A DNA stretch of 64,000 bases. Origin: Candidatus Obscuribacterales bacterium. GTDB lineage: Bacteria > Cyanobacteriota > Vampirovibrionia > Obscuribacterales > Obscuribacteraceae. The first letter of the stretch is position 1. Each line of letters begins with the position of its first letter. The notes beneath the pieces were generated by a model. It saw only the letters and a program-made list of their open reading frames with translations, had not been told where the DNA came from and ran no database searches. The stretch is taken from the NCBI GenBank assembly GCA_019745415.1, contig JAIETF010000051.1:1-64000 (forward strand), written 5' to 3'. This document shows positions 16,634-26,125 of this stretch, in pieces. Position numbers and translations under genes: made by a program.

Positions 16634-19600
16634 ATGAAAAATAACCATGGCTTGACTATTTGCGTCGATCGCGGCGGTACTTTCACCGACCTGGTTGCCT
16701 TCGCCCCCGACGGTCGCCTTTATGTACATAAAATCTTGAGCACAAGCAATGCCGGAGAGGCTTCTGCAGCCAGCGCCGCTACTCGAAAAGGCATAGAAGA
16801 ACTGTTTGCCTTCGTCAAAGAAAAGCGCCAAGAAGTTAATCTGACTATTGCCGAAGTGCGCGCCGGCACAACCGTAGCCACTAATGCTCTTTTGACAAGA
16901 AAAGGCGCTCCCCTGATTCTTATCACCAATAAAGGACTGGCAGACGCTCTTTATATTGGCTACCAAGCGCGCTCAGACATCTTCGCCCTAGATATAAAGA
17001 GAGCCGCCCCTCTCTATGAAAGAGTGTTTGAAATAGACTGTCGCATGCAAGCCGACGGCAGCATAATCAAAGATATCGACGCGGCCGAAGCACTGGCCGA
17101 ACTGCGGAACTTGCGGCGTCAATACCATGAACCACCGGCTGTTGCCATACTCTTGATGCATAGCTATCTGAACGACGCCCACGAAACACTACTGGCCGAG
17201 CTGGCAACTCAAGCAGGGTTCAAGCAAATTTCTCTATCGTCACAAATAAACCGGGTAATCAAATATGTCGGACGCGGCGACACCACCTGCGCCGATGCCT
17301 ATCTAACGCCTCCGCTGCAAGCTTACACACAAAATTTGGTCAGAGAACTAGCACCAATTCCGGTATCATTCATGAAGTCGGACGGAGGCTTATCCAGCCC
17401 TGCTCAGTTCAGCGGCAAAGATGCTCTTTTGTCTGGACCAGCCGGGGGCGTGGTGGGCGCCTATATGTTCAATCTCAGCCGCGGCGGGGGACCAGCGGTA
17501 GCCTTCGACATGGGCGGCACATCCACTGACGTTTCCTACTTCGAAAAAGAACCAGAAAGACTCTATGAAACAATGATCGCCGGAGTGCGTGTACGAACAC
17601 CAATCGTAGCTGTGCACACAGTTGCAGCAGGCGGTGGCTCGATACTTAAGTTTGATGGTGAAAGACTGCTTGCCGGACCGGATAGCGCCGGGGCATTCCC
17701 AGGCCCGGCCTGTTACGGCAAGGGTGGACCTCTGACAGTTACAGATGCCAACTTGCTTCTAGGCAGAATCTCAGTCGACCACTTTCCCCAAACCTTCGGA
17801 CAAAATGGTGACTCGCCCCTTAGTCTTGATGCCGCTAGAAAACTCATGCAAGAGATGAGTAGAAGAGTAGTAGAAAAGACAGGTCTGAAGCGCTATCAAA
17901 AGCCGGAAGAACTTGCGCTTGGCTTTCTCAAGGTTGCTGTCGAAAAAATGAGCAGAGCCATTGCCCGCGTCTCCACCGAAAAAGGGCATGACCTAAAGAA
18001 AGCAACCCTCATTTCATTCGGCGGCGCAGGCGGTCAACATGCCTGTCTCATTGCAGAGCGACTGGGCATGGAACGCATAATCGCAAGCCCCCTAGCCGGC
18101 GTGCTCTCTGCCTATGGAATCGGAAGAACGGCGCTCAGCGCCATGGAAAGACGAACAGTAAGAAAACCGCTTGCAGAAATGTCTTCGCTATCTCAAGACT
18201 TTGCCGCCTTGCTCGCATCGGTAAAGGACAGTATGGAAAAAGCGAAAGTCTCTAATTACACCGAAAGAAGATTGCTTTTTCTGCGCTATCAAGGCTCTGA
18301 CTCATCGATTGAAATAGCTCTTGGTGAAGGCGAACACCAATTAAAAGAAGAGTTCAGAAAGCGCCATCAAAAGCTCTTTGGTTTCAATCTTGAAAATGCC
18401 GAACTGATTATAGAAGAAATAGCCATCGAACTAAAAGAAAACATCAAGGCAATAGGCCAGATAGAAACATGCTCTATTCAAGACAACACAGATAAGCAAG
18501 GAACAACCGGCACTCAAGCCCTGCCGATAAGCTATTTGCACCAACCAAAGGCAACAACAAGTAGTCATATGCTTTATGCCGAAGGAAGCTATCATGAAAT
18601 TACGCCTTTGCTTTTGCATGAGCTTAGACGCGATGAAATAGTGAAAGGACCAGCCCTAATTGCCGACGCTGTTGCCACAACTATTATTGAACCCGGCTGG
18701 CAAGCCAAAGTAGAAAGCGATGGTTCTCTTGAAATTGTCAGAGCAAGCGGCATTGCTAAAGACAAAAGTGTCAACAACCATGAGCCTGCAAATGAAGAGA
18801 TAAGAAAGAGCACAGCGCCAGTGGCGGGAAACAGCGATGAAGAAACTGTTTGCGACCCGGTTTTGCTTGAGTTATACAATAATATCTTTATGGCTATAGC
18901 CGAAGAAATGGGCACAACTCTGCAACAGGTGAGCCATTCAGTCAACATAAAGGAACGGCTAGATTTTTCCTGCGCAGTTTTTGACAGCCAGGGCCGCTTG
19001 ATTGCCAACGCCCCTCATATGCCGGTGCATCTTGGTTCGATGGGCAAAGCGGTAGAAAGCCTCATAGAATCGGCAAAAGAGCTTAGACAAGGTGATGTCT
19101 ATCTATCTAACAATCCCTACAACGGCGGCACCCACTTGCCCGACATCACCGCCATAAGCCCAGTTTATTTAGAGGGCAATATTAGATTTTTCGTGGCATC
19201 TCGAGGACATCACGCCGATATCGGCGGCATCACACCAGGCTCGATGCCGCCCACCAGCACCTCAATCGAAGAAGAAGGAGCCATGCTGGACAATGTTCTA
19301 ATTGTCAGAGACAGTATGCTTTTAGAAGACGAGGTTTGCAAACTATTTCTGAAAGGCCCCTACCCGGCTCGCAATATCAATCAAACCTTGAGTGATCTGA
19401 AAGCCCAAGTGGCAGCCAACAACAAAGGCATTGAAGCCCTGAAAACCCTTTGCCGAGAGCGGGGCGAGGGGCAGGTGCTCGCCTATATGACCCATGTGCG
19501 CCAAAACGCGGCCGGGGCGATCAGGCGCATTTTGCATGAATTAGAAGACGGCACAGCCGAATGCCGCACCGACGATGGCAGTTGCATAAAAGTCGCCATC

Positions 19601-20386
19601 AAAATAGACAAAGAAAGAGAGACGGTCACAGTAGACTTCAGCGGCACTTCAGGCGCCCTTGCCTCAAATTTCAACGCTCCTAAGGCGGTAGTGCGAGCGG
19701 CAGTTCTTTATGTTTTCCGCACCCTGACAAAAGAAGACATACCTCTCAACGAAGGCTGTATAGAACCAATTGAACTAATCATTCCAGAGGGCAGCTTGCT
19801 TGCTCCCACTTACCCTCAAGCAGTGGTGGCAGGCAATGTAGAAACCTCGCAGATAATTGTCGATGCTCTCTATCAAGCTCTAGGCAGACTGGCAAATAGT
19901 CAGGGCACCATGAACAATTTCACCTTCGGCAATGACCGCTATCAATACTATGAAACAGTTTGCGGCGGTGCCGGTGCCGGACACAGCGGCGACCAGAGTT
20001 TTGACGGGCAAGACGCCGTGCAAACCCATATGACCAATTCAAGACTAACCGACCCTGAGATTCTAGAAAATCGCTTTCCGGTATTGTTGGAAGAATTTTC
20101 TATAAGGAAAGACAGCGGCGGCGAAGGACTAAATAAGGGCGGGGACGGCTGCATAAGACGGCTGCGTTTTCTAGAGTCGATGGAAGCGAATATACTTTCA
20201 GGCAGAAGACTGACCGCGCCACAAGGCATCGCCGGCGGTGGCGCCGCCAAAAACGGGCGCACCCTGCATATCAAAGGCGACGGTTCGGCGGTTGAACTAA
20301 AGAGTTGCGACAGCGTCGTTCTTGCACCAGGCGAGTCTATTCAAATAGAAACACCAGGCGGCGGCGGTTATGGCTCCAAAATCTAA
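16634..20386 (+). CDS. oplAH: ATP-dependent 5-oxoprolinase / hydantoinase A-B fusion
   Basis: 1250 residues, close to the ~1290 of eukaryotic-type OPLAH. The N-terminal half is hydantoinase A (VDRGGTFTD at 11-19, FDMGGTSTDVS, GGAGGQHAC). The C-terminal half, from about residue 740, is hydantoinase B (DPVLLELYNNIF, NAPHMPVHLGSMG, NNPYNGGTHLPDI, SRGHHADIGG, ending ETPGGGGYG). The fused form usually opens 5-oxo-L-proline to glutamate with ATP; other hydantoin-like substrates cannot be excluded. In many bacteria A and B are separate genes. It stands alone, and its stop overlaps the stop of the convergent gdx gene by three bases. Confidence 0.88.
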   Translation: MKNNHGLTICVDRGGTFTDLVAFAPDGRLYVHKILSTSNAGEASAASAATRKGIEELFAFVKEKRQEVNLTIAEVRAGTTVATNALLTRKGAPLILITNKGLADALYIGYQARSDIFALDIKRAAPLYERVFEIDCRMQADGSIIKDIDAAEALAELRNLRRQYHEPPAVAILLMHSYLNDAHETLLAELATQAGFKQISLSSQINRVIKYVGRGDTTCADAYLTPPLQAYTQNLVRELAPIPVSFMKSDGGLSSPAQFSGKDALLSGPAGGVVGAYMFNLSRGGGPAVAFDMGGTSTDVSYFEKEPERLYETMIAGVRVRTPIVAVHTVAAGGGSILKFDGERLLAGPDSAGAFPGPACYGKGGPLTVTDANLLLGRISVDHFPQTFGQNGDSPLSLDAARKLMQEMSRRVVEKTGLKRYQKPEELALGFLKVAVEKMSRAIARVSTEKGHDLKKATLISFGGAGGQHACLIAERLGMERIIASPLAGVLSAYGIGRTALSAMERRTVRKPLAEMSSLSQDFAALLASVKDSMEKAKVSNYTERRLLFLRYQGSDSSIEIALGEGEHQLKEEFRKRHQKLFGFNLENAELIIEEIAIELKENIKAIGQIETCSIQDNTDKQGTTGTQALPISYLHQPKATTSSHMLYAEGSYHEITPLLLHELRRDEIVKGPALIADAVATTIIEPGWQAKVESDGSLEIVRASGIAKDKSVNNHEPANEEIRKSTAPVAGNSDEETVCDPVLLELYNNIFMAIAEEMGTTLQQVSHSVNIKERLDFSCAVFDSQGRLIANAPHMPVHLGSMGKAVESLIESAKELRQGDVYLSNNPYNGGTHLPDITAISPVYLEGNIRFFVASRGHHADIGGITPGSMPPTSTSIEEEGAMLDNVLIVRDSMLLEDEVCKLFLKGPYPARNINQTLSDLKAQVAANNKGIEALKTLCRERGEGQVLAYMTHVRQNAAGAIRRILHELEDGTAECRTDDGSCIKVAIKIDKERETVTVDFSGTSGALASNFNAPKAVVRAAVLYVFRTLTKEDIPLNEGCIEPIELIIPEGSLLAPTYPQAVVAGNVETSQIIVDALYQALGRLANSQGTMNNFTFGNDRYQYYETVCGGAGAGHSGDQSFDGQDAVQTHMTNSRLTDPEILENRFPVLLEEFSIRKDSGGEGLNKGGDGCIRRLRFLESMEANILSGRRLTAPQGIAGGGAAKNGRTLHIKGDGSAVELKSCDSVVLAPGESIQIETPGGGGYGSKI

Positions 20387-20697
20387 GACGCTAGTTTCAG
20401 CCCAATCAGACCCAAAAGCAGAAAGACAAAACTAACAAGCCTAAGCGGATTAACCGGGTCACTAAAGCAGCAGAGACCAATAATGAATGTACCAGCCACG
20501 CCGATACCGGTCCAAACTGCATAGGCTGTGCCAAAGGGCAGCTCTTTCATAGCCAAGGCAAGCAAAACCATGCTCAAAATAAGAGAAACAATCGTAAGAG
20601 CAAGCCAGCCTGGTTTCGCAGGCGAAGCCCCGAGTTTGAAGCCCACAGCCCAGCCTATCTCAAACAAACCAGCAAAAAACAAATAAAGCCAAGACAT
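20383..20697 (-). CDS. gdx: Guanidinium exporter of the SMR family
   Basis: 104 residues with four membrane helices. The family's essential membrane Glu is E13 (MSWLYLFFAGLFEIG), and the signatures WAVGFK, PFGTAYAVWTGIGV and NPLRL match the Gdx/SugE subtype, which exports guanidinium in exchange for protons. The ATG at 20697 has GAGGT (20709-20705) 7 nt upstream. A longer frame reaching 20832 would read through the riboswitch and is rejected. Control by a guanidine-II riboswitch upstream strongly supports the assignment. Confidence 0.95.
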   Translation of the reverse strand: MSWLYLFFAGLFEIGWAVGFKLGASPAKPGWLALTIVSLILSMVLLALAMKELPFGTAYAVWTGIGVAGTFIIGLCCFSDPVNPLRLVSFVFLLLGLIGLKLAS

Positions 20698-20718
20698 TAC
20701 TAGCACCTCAGAGACTGG

Positions 20719-20756
20719 CGGGCCGTCCCGAATGATGCACTGTGGGGTCGTCCCCG
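20719..20756 (-). promoter_or_regulatory. Guanidine-II (mini-ykkC) riboswitch
   Basis: Read on the minus strand, two small hairpins follow each other: GGGG-ACGA-CCCC (20755-20744) and CGGG-ACGG-CCCG (20730-20719). The paired GC-rich stems with ACGR tetraloops are the defining feature of the mini-ykkC/guanidine-II class, in which two loops join to bind guanidinium. The second hairpin ends 9 nt before the SD of gdx, so control of translation initiation is likely. Confidence 0.92.
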
Positions 20757-20761
20757 CAAAA

Positions 20762-20790
20762 ATTATAGCAAACTCTCGCCCTTTGCCCAA
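20762..20790 (-). promoter_or_regulatory. Promoter of the gdx riboswitch transcript
   Basis: On the minus strand TTGGGC (20790-20785), a 17-nt spacer and a perfect TATAAT (20767-20762). The start falls near 20755, the first base of the first riboswitch hairpin. The promoter lies within the last codons of the upstream flavoprotein gene. Confidence 0.7.
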
Positions 20791-22073
20791 CTCGCCGCCG
20801 CGCGCCCAGCCCAAAGCCCAGTGGCAAAGCAAGCGGTCAAAAGATAACCGCCTGTTGGTGCCTCCCAGTCGAGCATCTCACCGGCAACAAAAACACCGGG
20901 CAAATCTTTTAACATAAGGTTAGAATCGACCGAATCAAAACTTACACCACCGGCGGTGCTAATTGCCTCAGCCAGAGGTCGCGGTGCTGCAATATGCAAA
21001 GGCAAAGCCTTAGCCAACCCGGCTAAAATCTTCGGATCTTCCATATCTTGGCGCTTACACAACTCAAACAAGAGAGCGCGCTTAAGTTCGTCTCTTCCCA
21101 AACAAGCCTGCAAATGTCGCGAAAGCGAGCGACTACCGCGCGCTTTGGAAAGCTCGCTCAAGAGACGCTCAAAACTGCGGTCAGGATACAAATCGAGATA
21201 GATTGTGGCTTCACCGCGCACCCTAAGACATTCACGAATCTTACGAGAGAAGGCATAAACAAGACTGCCTTCGACGCCATAATCAGCGATAAGCAGTTCA
21301 CCGCGTTTGCACTCAACGGTGCCGTCAAGATCGGTAAAGGTCATAGAAACCGACTTAAGAGGTGCGCCTGAGTGCTTCTTAAGCAGATGCTCGCTCCAGG
21401 AAAGCTCAAACCCGCAATTAGCACTCTGCCAGGGAAGCACCTGCACGCCTTTCTCGACAAGCCAACTCACCCAAGCACCATCAGAGCCGAGTTGCGGCCA
21501 GCTGGCGCCGCCCAGCGCCAAAACAACCACATCGGGTGCAACCAGAAACTCGCCTTCGGGACCAGCAATCTTAAGCTGCGCAGCATCGGCAAAACCAAGG
21601 AAGCGGTGCCCAACATGCAAACGCACGCCGGCACTGCGCAAACGATGAACCCAAGCCCTCAAGAGAGGCGCCGACTTCATTTCGGCAGGAAAAACACGAC
21701 CAGAAGAGCCGACAAAAGTTGTTATACCAAGCTCATGCACCCAATTGCGCAAAGCTTCGGGTTTGAAACAATCTAGAAAAGGTTGCAAATAAGGCTGTCT
21801 ATCAAAATAACGACTGCAAAACTTTTCAAAGGGTTCGCTATGGGTGATATTCAAGCCGCCCAGCCCGGCTCGCAAAAACTTGCGCCCCAAGGTGGGCATG
21901 GCTTCGTATACATCTACAGACAACCCGGCTTTACTAAGCTCTTCTGCGGCAATAAGTCCTGCTGGACCGCCTCCGATCACAGCTACGGTTCTGGCTTTAC
22001 TGCTTGTCGCTTCGATGGGCGCAGCAACGGCGCCTTCCTTTTTGTTTCTCTCAGATTCGACCGACTTACTCAT
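20763..22073 (-). CDS. FAD-dependent oxidoreductase of the HI0933/BaiN-like (TIGR03862) family
   Basis: 436 residues. The dinucleotide-binding motif VAVIGGGPAGLIAAEELS begins near residue 30, followed by the family signatures LGRKFLRAGLGGLNITHSE, GITTFVGSSGRVFPAEMKS and the C-terminal FVAGEMLDWEAPTGGYLL. These proteins are soluble two-domain flavoproteins. A relative (BaiN/RdsA-type) reduces steroid or bile-acid-like enones, but for most members the substrate is unknown. The ~25-residue Ser/Glu/Lys-rich N-terminal extension is unusual and may not be folded. Confidence 0.85.
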   Translation of the reverse strand: MSKSVESERNKKEGAVAAPIEATSSKARTVAVIGGGPAGLIAAEELSKAGLSVDVYEAMPTLGRKFLRAGLGGLNITHSEPFEKFCSRYFDRQPYLQPFLDCFKPEALRNWVHELGITTFVGSSGRVFPAEMKSAPLLRAWVHRLRSAGVRLHVGHRFLGFADAAQLKIAGPEGEFLVAPDVVVLALGGASWPQLGSDGAWVSWLVEKGVQVLPWQSANCGFELSWSEHLLKKHSGAPLKSVSMTFTDLDGTVECKRGELLIADYGVEGSLVYAFSRKIRECLRVRGEATIYLDLYPDRSFERLLSELSKARGSRSLSRHLQACLGRDELKRALLFELCKRQDMEDPKILAGLAKALPLHIAAPRPLAEAISTAGGVSFDSVDSNLMLKDLPGVFVAGEMLDWEAPTGGYLLTACFATGLWAGRAAASWAKGESLL

Positions 22074-22133
22074 GCGCCAATTTTAGCGCGTCAATCTGCA
22101 AAATTTGTCAGCGCTTAAAATAGTTGCGTCTGT

Positions 22134-22139
22134 TACCAT
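22134..22139 (+). promoter_or_regulatory. Candidate -10 for leaderless TPR gene 1
   Basis: TACCAT with exactly 6 nt to the ATG at 22146. The same hexamer and spacing recur before the paralogue at 23430. No SD is present. Confidence 0.35.
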
Positions 22140-22145
22140 GAAAAT

Positions 22146-23372
22146 ATGACGAATCTCAAGAAGCTTCCAGCTCTTTCATCTCTGTTTGCTGCATCAATAA
22201 AAGCACCAGCATTCATTTTTGTGCTGCTCGTTGCCTTAGCTGTGCCTTCGCCAGCAAACGGCGAACCAGAGACAGTACCAAAGACAGCCCCCACCGAAGA
22301 AAAGACTAAGGATGTGAGCGTAAGCAGAGCTTACATTCTTAAAAAGCTAGGTTTGGCACTACTTAAGTGTGGACGAACAAGCGAAGCTCTTGAAAAAATC
22401 GACTTAGCCTTCTCACTAGATCCATATAACAGCGACCTACAGCAAACCAGAGCCTACATATTGAAACAATGCGAAAAGCCAAACGCGACACCAATAGAAA
22501 CGAAACGACGTGAAACTGAAATCGATAGCAATAACTATAAACTTGCTAAAGAATTTTATGATAAGAACGCCTACAAACAAGCTATCGAATATTGCAACAA
22601 GGAGCTAGAGACTCCAAAAACTTCAAAAAATCCAAAAACATTTAGACGGTCTCGCGTGGCTCTAAAGCTGCGAGGGCTTTGTTACCTAGCAATCGGCGAA
22701 GAAGAAAAGGCGATGACAGATTTTGAACACTATGTCGATCTATCCGCTCTTAGCCGTTCTACTGAAGCGACAAAGCAGTCAGCAACAAAGTCCTCAGTAG
22801 CAGAGCAGCCCATAGACGATCTACCATTGAAATTGCAGCTATCTTACAAGTTCAAGTCGGTTCTACAAAACCAGCTGCGACTTGAAAAGTTATACAGCAA
22901 AATGATTGAGCTAAATGACTTTCACGAGGAGGCTTCCTTCGAGCGTGCTATGCTTTATCTCGGTAAAGGTGACCTCAATAGCGCAGCCTGCGATTTTGAG
23001 CGTTATTTTTTATACGGTGGTTTCTATCACAGACTGGATGCCCTCTCATGGTCCATTTTCTGCAATAAAGCACTGAAGCGAGAGGCGAAACTGAAAGAAC
23101 TGCTCAACTATAGATACAGGCTAAGATATTTTGCAACCAAACCGGAATTGCTCTTTCTGCAAAATGAAAACTTCACCGCAGAAGAACTTGTGGCAGTGAG
23201 TACTGATGAAAAGGACCAAATAGCTAGAGCCACTATCGCCGGTATGGTTCTAGCTCAAAAAGGAAATCTAGAAGAAGCAGCAAAATATCTGCAGAAAGTG
23301 ACTGAATCTGCCCCAGATACCTCAGCCGAATATTTCGTCGCCAAGAAAGAGCTAGAGCGCATCAAGAAATAA
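22146..23372 (+). CDS. Exported TPR protein, first of a tandem pair
   Basis: 408 residues. A signal peptide (hydrophobic at about 18-38, ending PANGEPE) is followed by TPR-like repeats (LGLALLKCGRTSEALEKIDL, SDLQQTRAYILKQ, AYKQAIEYCNKEL) and a C-terminal domain. From about residue 245 (RLEKLYSKMIELN...SFERAMLYLGKGDLNSAACDFERYF) the C-terminal part is clearly homologous to the C-terminus of the next gene, as is the region before the start. The two thus arose by duplication. This one has fewer TPRs. Function unknown; probably a periplasmic scaffold. Confidence 0.75.
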   Translation: MTNLKKLPALSSLFAASIKAPAFIFVLLVALAVPSPANGEPETVPKTAPTEEKTKDVSVSRAYILKKLGLALLKCGRTSEALEKIDLAFSLDPYNSDLQQTRAYILKQCEKPNATPIETKRRETEIDSNNYKLAKEFYDKNAYKQAIEYCNKELETPKTSKNPKTFRRSRVALKLRGLCYLAIGEEEKAMTDFEHYVDLSALSRSTEATKQSATKSSVAEQPIDDLPLKLQLSYKFKSVLQNQLRLEKLYSKMIELNDFHEEASFERAMLYLGKGDLNSAACDFERYFLYGGFYHRLDALSWSIFCNKALKREAKLKELLNYRYRLRYFATKPELLFLQNENFTAEELVAVSTDEKDQIARATIAGMVLAQKGNLEEAAKYLQKVTESAPDTSAEYFVAKKELERIKK

Positions 23373-23417
23373 AGAAAAACTTGCGACGAAGACCTCTATC
23401 TATGAAGTCATGCCTGC

Positions 23418-23423
23418 TACCAT
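23418..23423 (+). promoter_or_regulatory. Candidate -10 for leaderless TPR gene 2
   Basis: TACCAT, 6 nt, then ATG at 23430, as in the paralogue upstream. Confidence 0.35.
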
Positions 23424-23429
23424 AAGGCA

Positions 23430-25259
23430 ATGAAATCGCAAGAAGTTTCCCCTAAATCAATGTCGTTCTTGAAGCAGCTTATCGGCAAGGTTTTGTCGTT
23501 ATTGCTTGCTGCAGCAGTAACGTTCTCTTTATCTACAGAGAGCGCAGTTTTGGCTGATGCCCCCAAAACGTTAGAAACCCAGGTTGAGCAAAACTGCAAA
23601 CAAATTGCAGCTCTAAATAAAGCAGGCAAAAGAAAGGCAGCAGAACAGCTGGCAGACAAGCTAATAAGCGAAAATCCAAAGGAAAATCGCTACAGACACG
23701 AAAAAATTGAGATCTTGCATGACCAAGAAAAGTATGATGCTGCGCTGAAAGAAATCGATATTTGCCTTAAGCAAGATGCTAAAGATCATATTGCTTATTT
23801 TTGGCGCAGCGACATATTCTGTCACCAGAATAAACTTTATGAGGCCCGCGTAGCTATAAACAAGTGCATACAATGCAATCCGCGCTACGCTCCCGGTTAT
23901 TCTCTTAAAGCCAGTTATGAATACCGAGCGGGAAACTACAAACTGGCGATTTCTTATGCTGAACTGGCGGTCAAGTATGACCCAAAGAGCGAGAACAGCT
24001 GGAATAGTATCGGGCTTTCCTACTTAGAAATGGACGAATTTGAAAAGGCGACAAAAGCCTTTGAGAAGGCTCTTGCTCTGAATAAGACCTCAACAATGTT
24101 GCTCAATAATGTATCGATGACTCTCCTCTACAGCGGACGCAGCAAAGAAGCCATGGAAAAAATCAATCTAGCCCTAAATATTGAACCTCGCAATCCCTAT
24201 CTCATTCAAAAAAGAGCAATCATCAACCATCACAACGGTAAACTGAAAGAAGCTTTGACCGATATGAACAAAGTTATTCAGCTGCGCCAAGAAGCTTGCG
24301 GCGAAGACTATTCTGCAAGAGCAAGCCTTTATGTAGACCTGAAAAACTATGACGCAGCTATTAGCGATGCTAGGAAGTCTCTGCAACTCAAAAAAGACTA
24401 CACTCAAGCCTATTACAATCTCGCCCATGCACAGTATTTTAAAGGCGACTACAAAGACGCTATTGCCAATTGCACTAAAGCTATAGAGCATGATGAAAAG
24501 ACGAGCAGCGCCATAAAATTGCGCGGACTCTGCTATCAAGCAATTGGCGAAGACGAAAAAGCCTTGAATGATTTCGAGCGCTTCACAGCTGCCTTTCATG
24601 ATGCCGAATCTTACAAAGCCCGAGCACAGATAGCAGCCAAACAAGGCTATTTCGAACAAGCCGCCGACGACCTTTCGGCAGTGATGCCTTTTTCCACAAG
24701 CATGAAGGCAAATCCGAAAGAGTACAACCGTCTGCTCAATCTGTACAACCGCATGATCTCATCAAAGCTTGCCGGAAACGAAACTTACTTTGATCGTGGC
24801 ATGGTCTATTTCGTCGCCGGTGAACTGAAAAATGCCGCAAGTGACTTCGAACAGTATTTGAAGGGAAACAAATGCCAGGGTAAAAACGCTCTTTCTGCTG
24901 CAACCTGGGCGGTATTTTGCCATCAAAAACTAAAGCAAGAGGCAGCCGCTAAGGGCTTGCTGAGCTATATAAAAGAAACTGAGCCTGCCCTAAGTAAGAG
25001 CCCAGAGCTTTTGTTTTTGCGTAAAGAGATAAGCGCTGAAAAATTGATGGACACAAGCAAAGACGCTCGCGCACTATCGTCTAAAGGCACTCTTGTTGGT
25101 TTAGTGCTTGCCGAAGAAGGAAAACTAGAGGCGGCATCTGGTTATCTATGGAAAGTGAAACGCATGGGCGATCAACATATGGACGAGTACTTCGTAGCCC
25201 TGAAAGAGCTGGACCGGCTCGGAGCGAGATGGAAGAAAGAAAGCGGAAGAGGACATTAG
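23430..25259 (+). CDS. Exported TPR protein, second of a tandem pair
   Basis: 609 residues. The signal peptide is MSFLKQLIGKVLSLLLAAAV or starts from the first Met a few residues earlier. About ten TPRs span residues 50-400 (for example SWNSIGLSYLEMDEFEKATK, AYYNLAHAQYFKGDYKDAIA). The C-terminal ~200 residues (LYNRMISSKLAGNETYFDRG...CHQKLKQEAAAKGLL...PELLFLRKEIS) match those of the preceding gene. LRGLCYQAIGEDEKALNDFE in this protein parallels LRGLCYLAIGEEEKAMTDFE in the other. It is likely a periplasmic or envelope protein-binding scaffold. Confidence 0.8.
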   Translation: MKSQEVSPKSMSFLKQLIGKVLSLLLAAAVTFSLSTESAVLADAPKTLETQVEQNCKQIAALNKAGKRKAAEQLADKLISENPKENRYRHEKIEILHDQEKYDAALKEIDICLKQDAKDHIAYFWRSDIFCHQNKLYEARVAINKCIQCNPRYAPGYSLKASYEYRAGNYKLAISYAELAVKYDPKSENSWNSIGLSYLEMDEFEKATKAFEKALALNKTSTMLLNNVSMTLLYSGRSKEAMEKINLALNIEPRNPYLIQKRAIINHHNGKLKEALTDMNKVIQLRQEACGEDYSARASLYVDLKNYDAAISDARKSLQLKKDYTQAYYNLAHAQYFKGDYKDAIANCTKAIEHDEKTSSAIKLRGLCYQAIGEDEKALNDFERFTAAFHDAESYKARAQIAAKQGYFEQAADDLSAVMPFSTSMKANPKEYNRLLNLYNRMISSKLAGNETYFDRGMVYFVAGELKNAASDFEQYLKGNKCQGKNALSAATWAVFCHQKLKQEAAAKGLLSYIKETEPALSKSPELLFLRKEISAEKLMDTSKDARALSSKGTLVGLVLAEEGKLEAASGYLWKVKRMGDQHMDEYFVALKELDRLGARWKKESGRGH

Positions 25260-25381
25260 TAAGGTCCAAGAATCATTCGCAAAAAAAAAATGCAGCCATC
25301 CTAAAGTTATCTCCAGGAAAAGCATATGCTAAACTCTAGGTTTACTTGCTGGTATAAGTGACATAGAGCAGCTTGTTAAAA

Positions 25382-26125
25382 ATGCGAACCCGCTCTTTTC
25401 TACTGTCCATAATCCTATGCGCGCTATTCACAGATAGCGCCATAAGCTATAACAGGAATCAAATATCTGTTGACTTCAGGAATGTCCCTGACAGTCTAGA
25501 AAGCACCTTCAGGCATCGAATAAGTCTGGCAGAAAGAGCAATAGCGTCCAGATTACAAACCGAACCTTCAAATTTCAACCTAGAAGCAAAGATTTTCGCA
25601 ACTATAACTCTCGACGGAAGACTTTTAACTGCTGAAGTAGAAGAAACCTCAGGCAGTGATGAGTTTGACAAGGCAGCTCTTCGTGCAGTCTACCTAACCC
25701 CAAACTTTGGACAGTTTCCACACTTAGGACCCAAGTTACTCTTGGCGGAAATCAGGGTCTCGCAAAACTCAATTCAAACAGGAAGCGTACACCGAAACAA
25801 CATTCAGGGACAAGACCCCTCTAGAGATACGTTCAAAACCCAGAAATCAGATTGGATCGAAGACACCGATTTGGGCAATATCAACTATGATTCAAGACCG
25901 TGGGAATATACCAACCATAGCCCCAAAGTAGGCAGTGAAGAAGAAAGTGCTTCCTCAGATACAACCAATGGAACTAGCAGCGGATTGTCACTAAGCCTCC
26001 AAGGCTTTCGACCACTCTCACAATACCAATTAAAGTATATTCCAACAGAGCAGAAAGACTCTTACCTTGAAAAGCTATCTTACTGGTCCAAACTGTCTCT
26101 AAAGGAAAAATTCCAACTATGGTAA
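25382..26125 (+). CDS. Exported protein with a TonB C-terminal-like domain
   Basis: 247 residues. The signal peptide is MRTRSFLLSIILCALFTDSA. Residues ~50-125 have the TonB C-terminal pattern: FATITLDGRLLTAEVEETSG, SDEFDKAALRAVYLTPNFG and a final strand LLLAEIRVS. There is no N-terminal anchor or Pro-rich spacer like that of true TonB, so it is a soluble TonB-like domain. The rest is low-complexity. The ATG at 25382 was preferred to the TTG at 25373. First of four genes with overlapping ends (7 bp with the next). Confidence 0.65.
   Translation: MRTRSFLLSIILCALFTDSAISYNRNQISVDFRNVPDSLESTFRHRISLAERAIASRLQTEPSNFNLEAKIFATITLDGRLLTAEVEETSGSDEFDKAALRAVYLTPNFGQFPHLGPKLLLAEIRVSQNSIQTGSVHRNNIQGQDPSRDTFKTQKSDWIEDTDLGNINYDSRPWEYTNHSPKVGSEEESASSDTTNGTSSGLSLSLQGFRPLSQYQLKYIPTEQKDSYLEKLSYWSKLSLKEKFQLW

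Noticed and set aside
20698-20832. N-terminal extension of gdx to 20832
   Set aside because: It would translate through the riboswitch and its promoter; SMR proteins begin at MSW, where a good SD is present.
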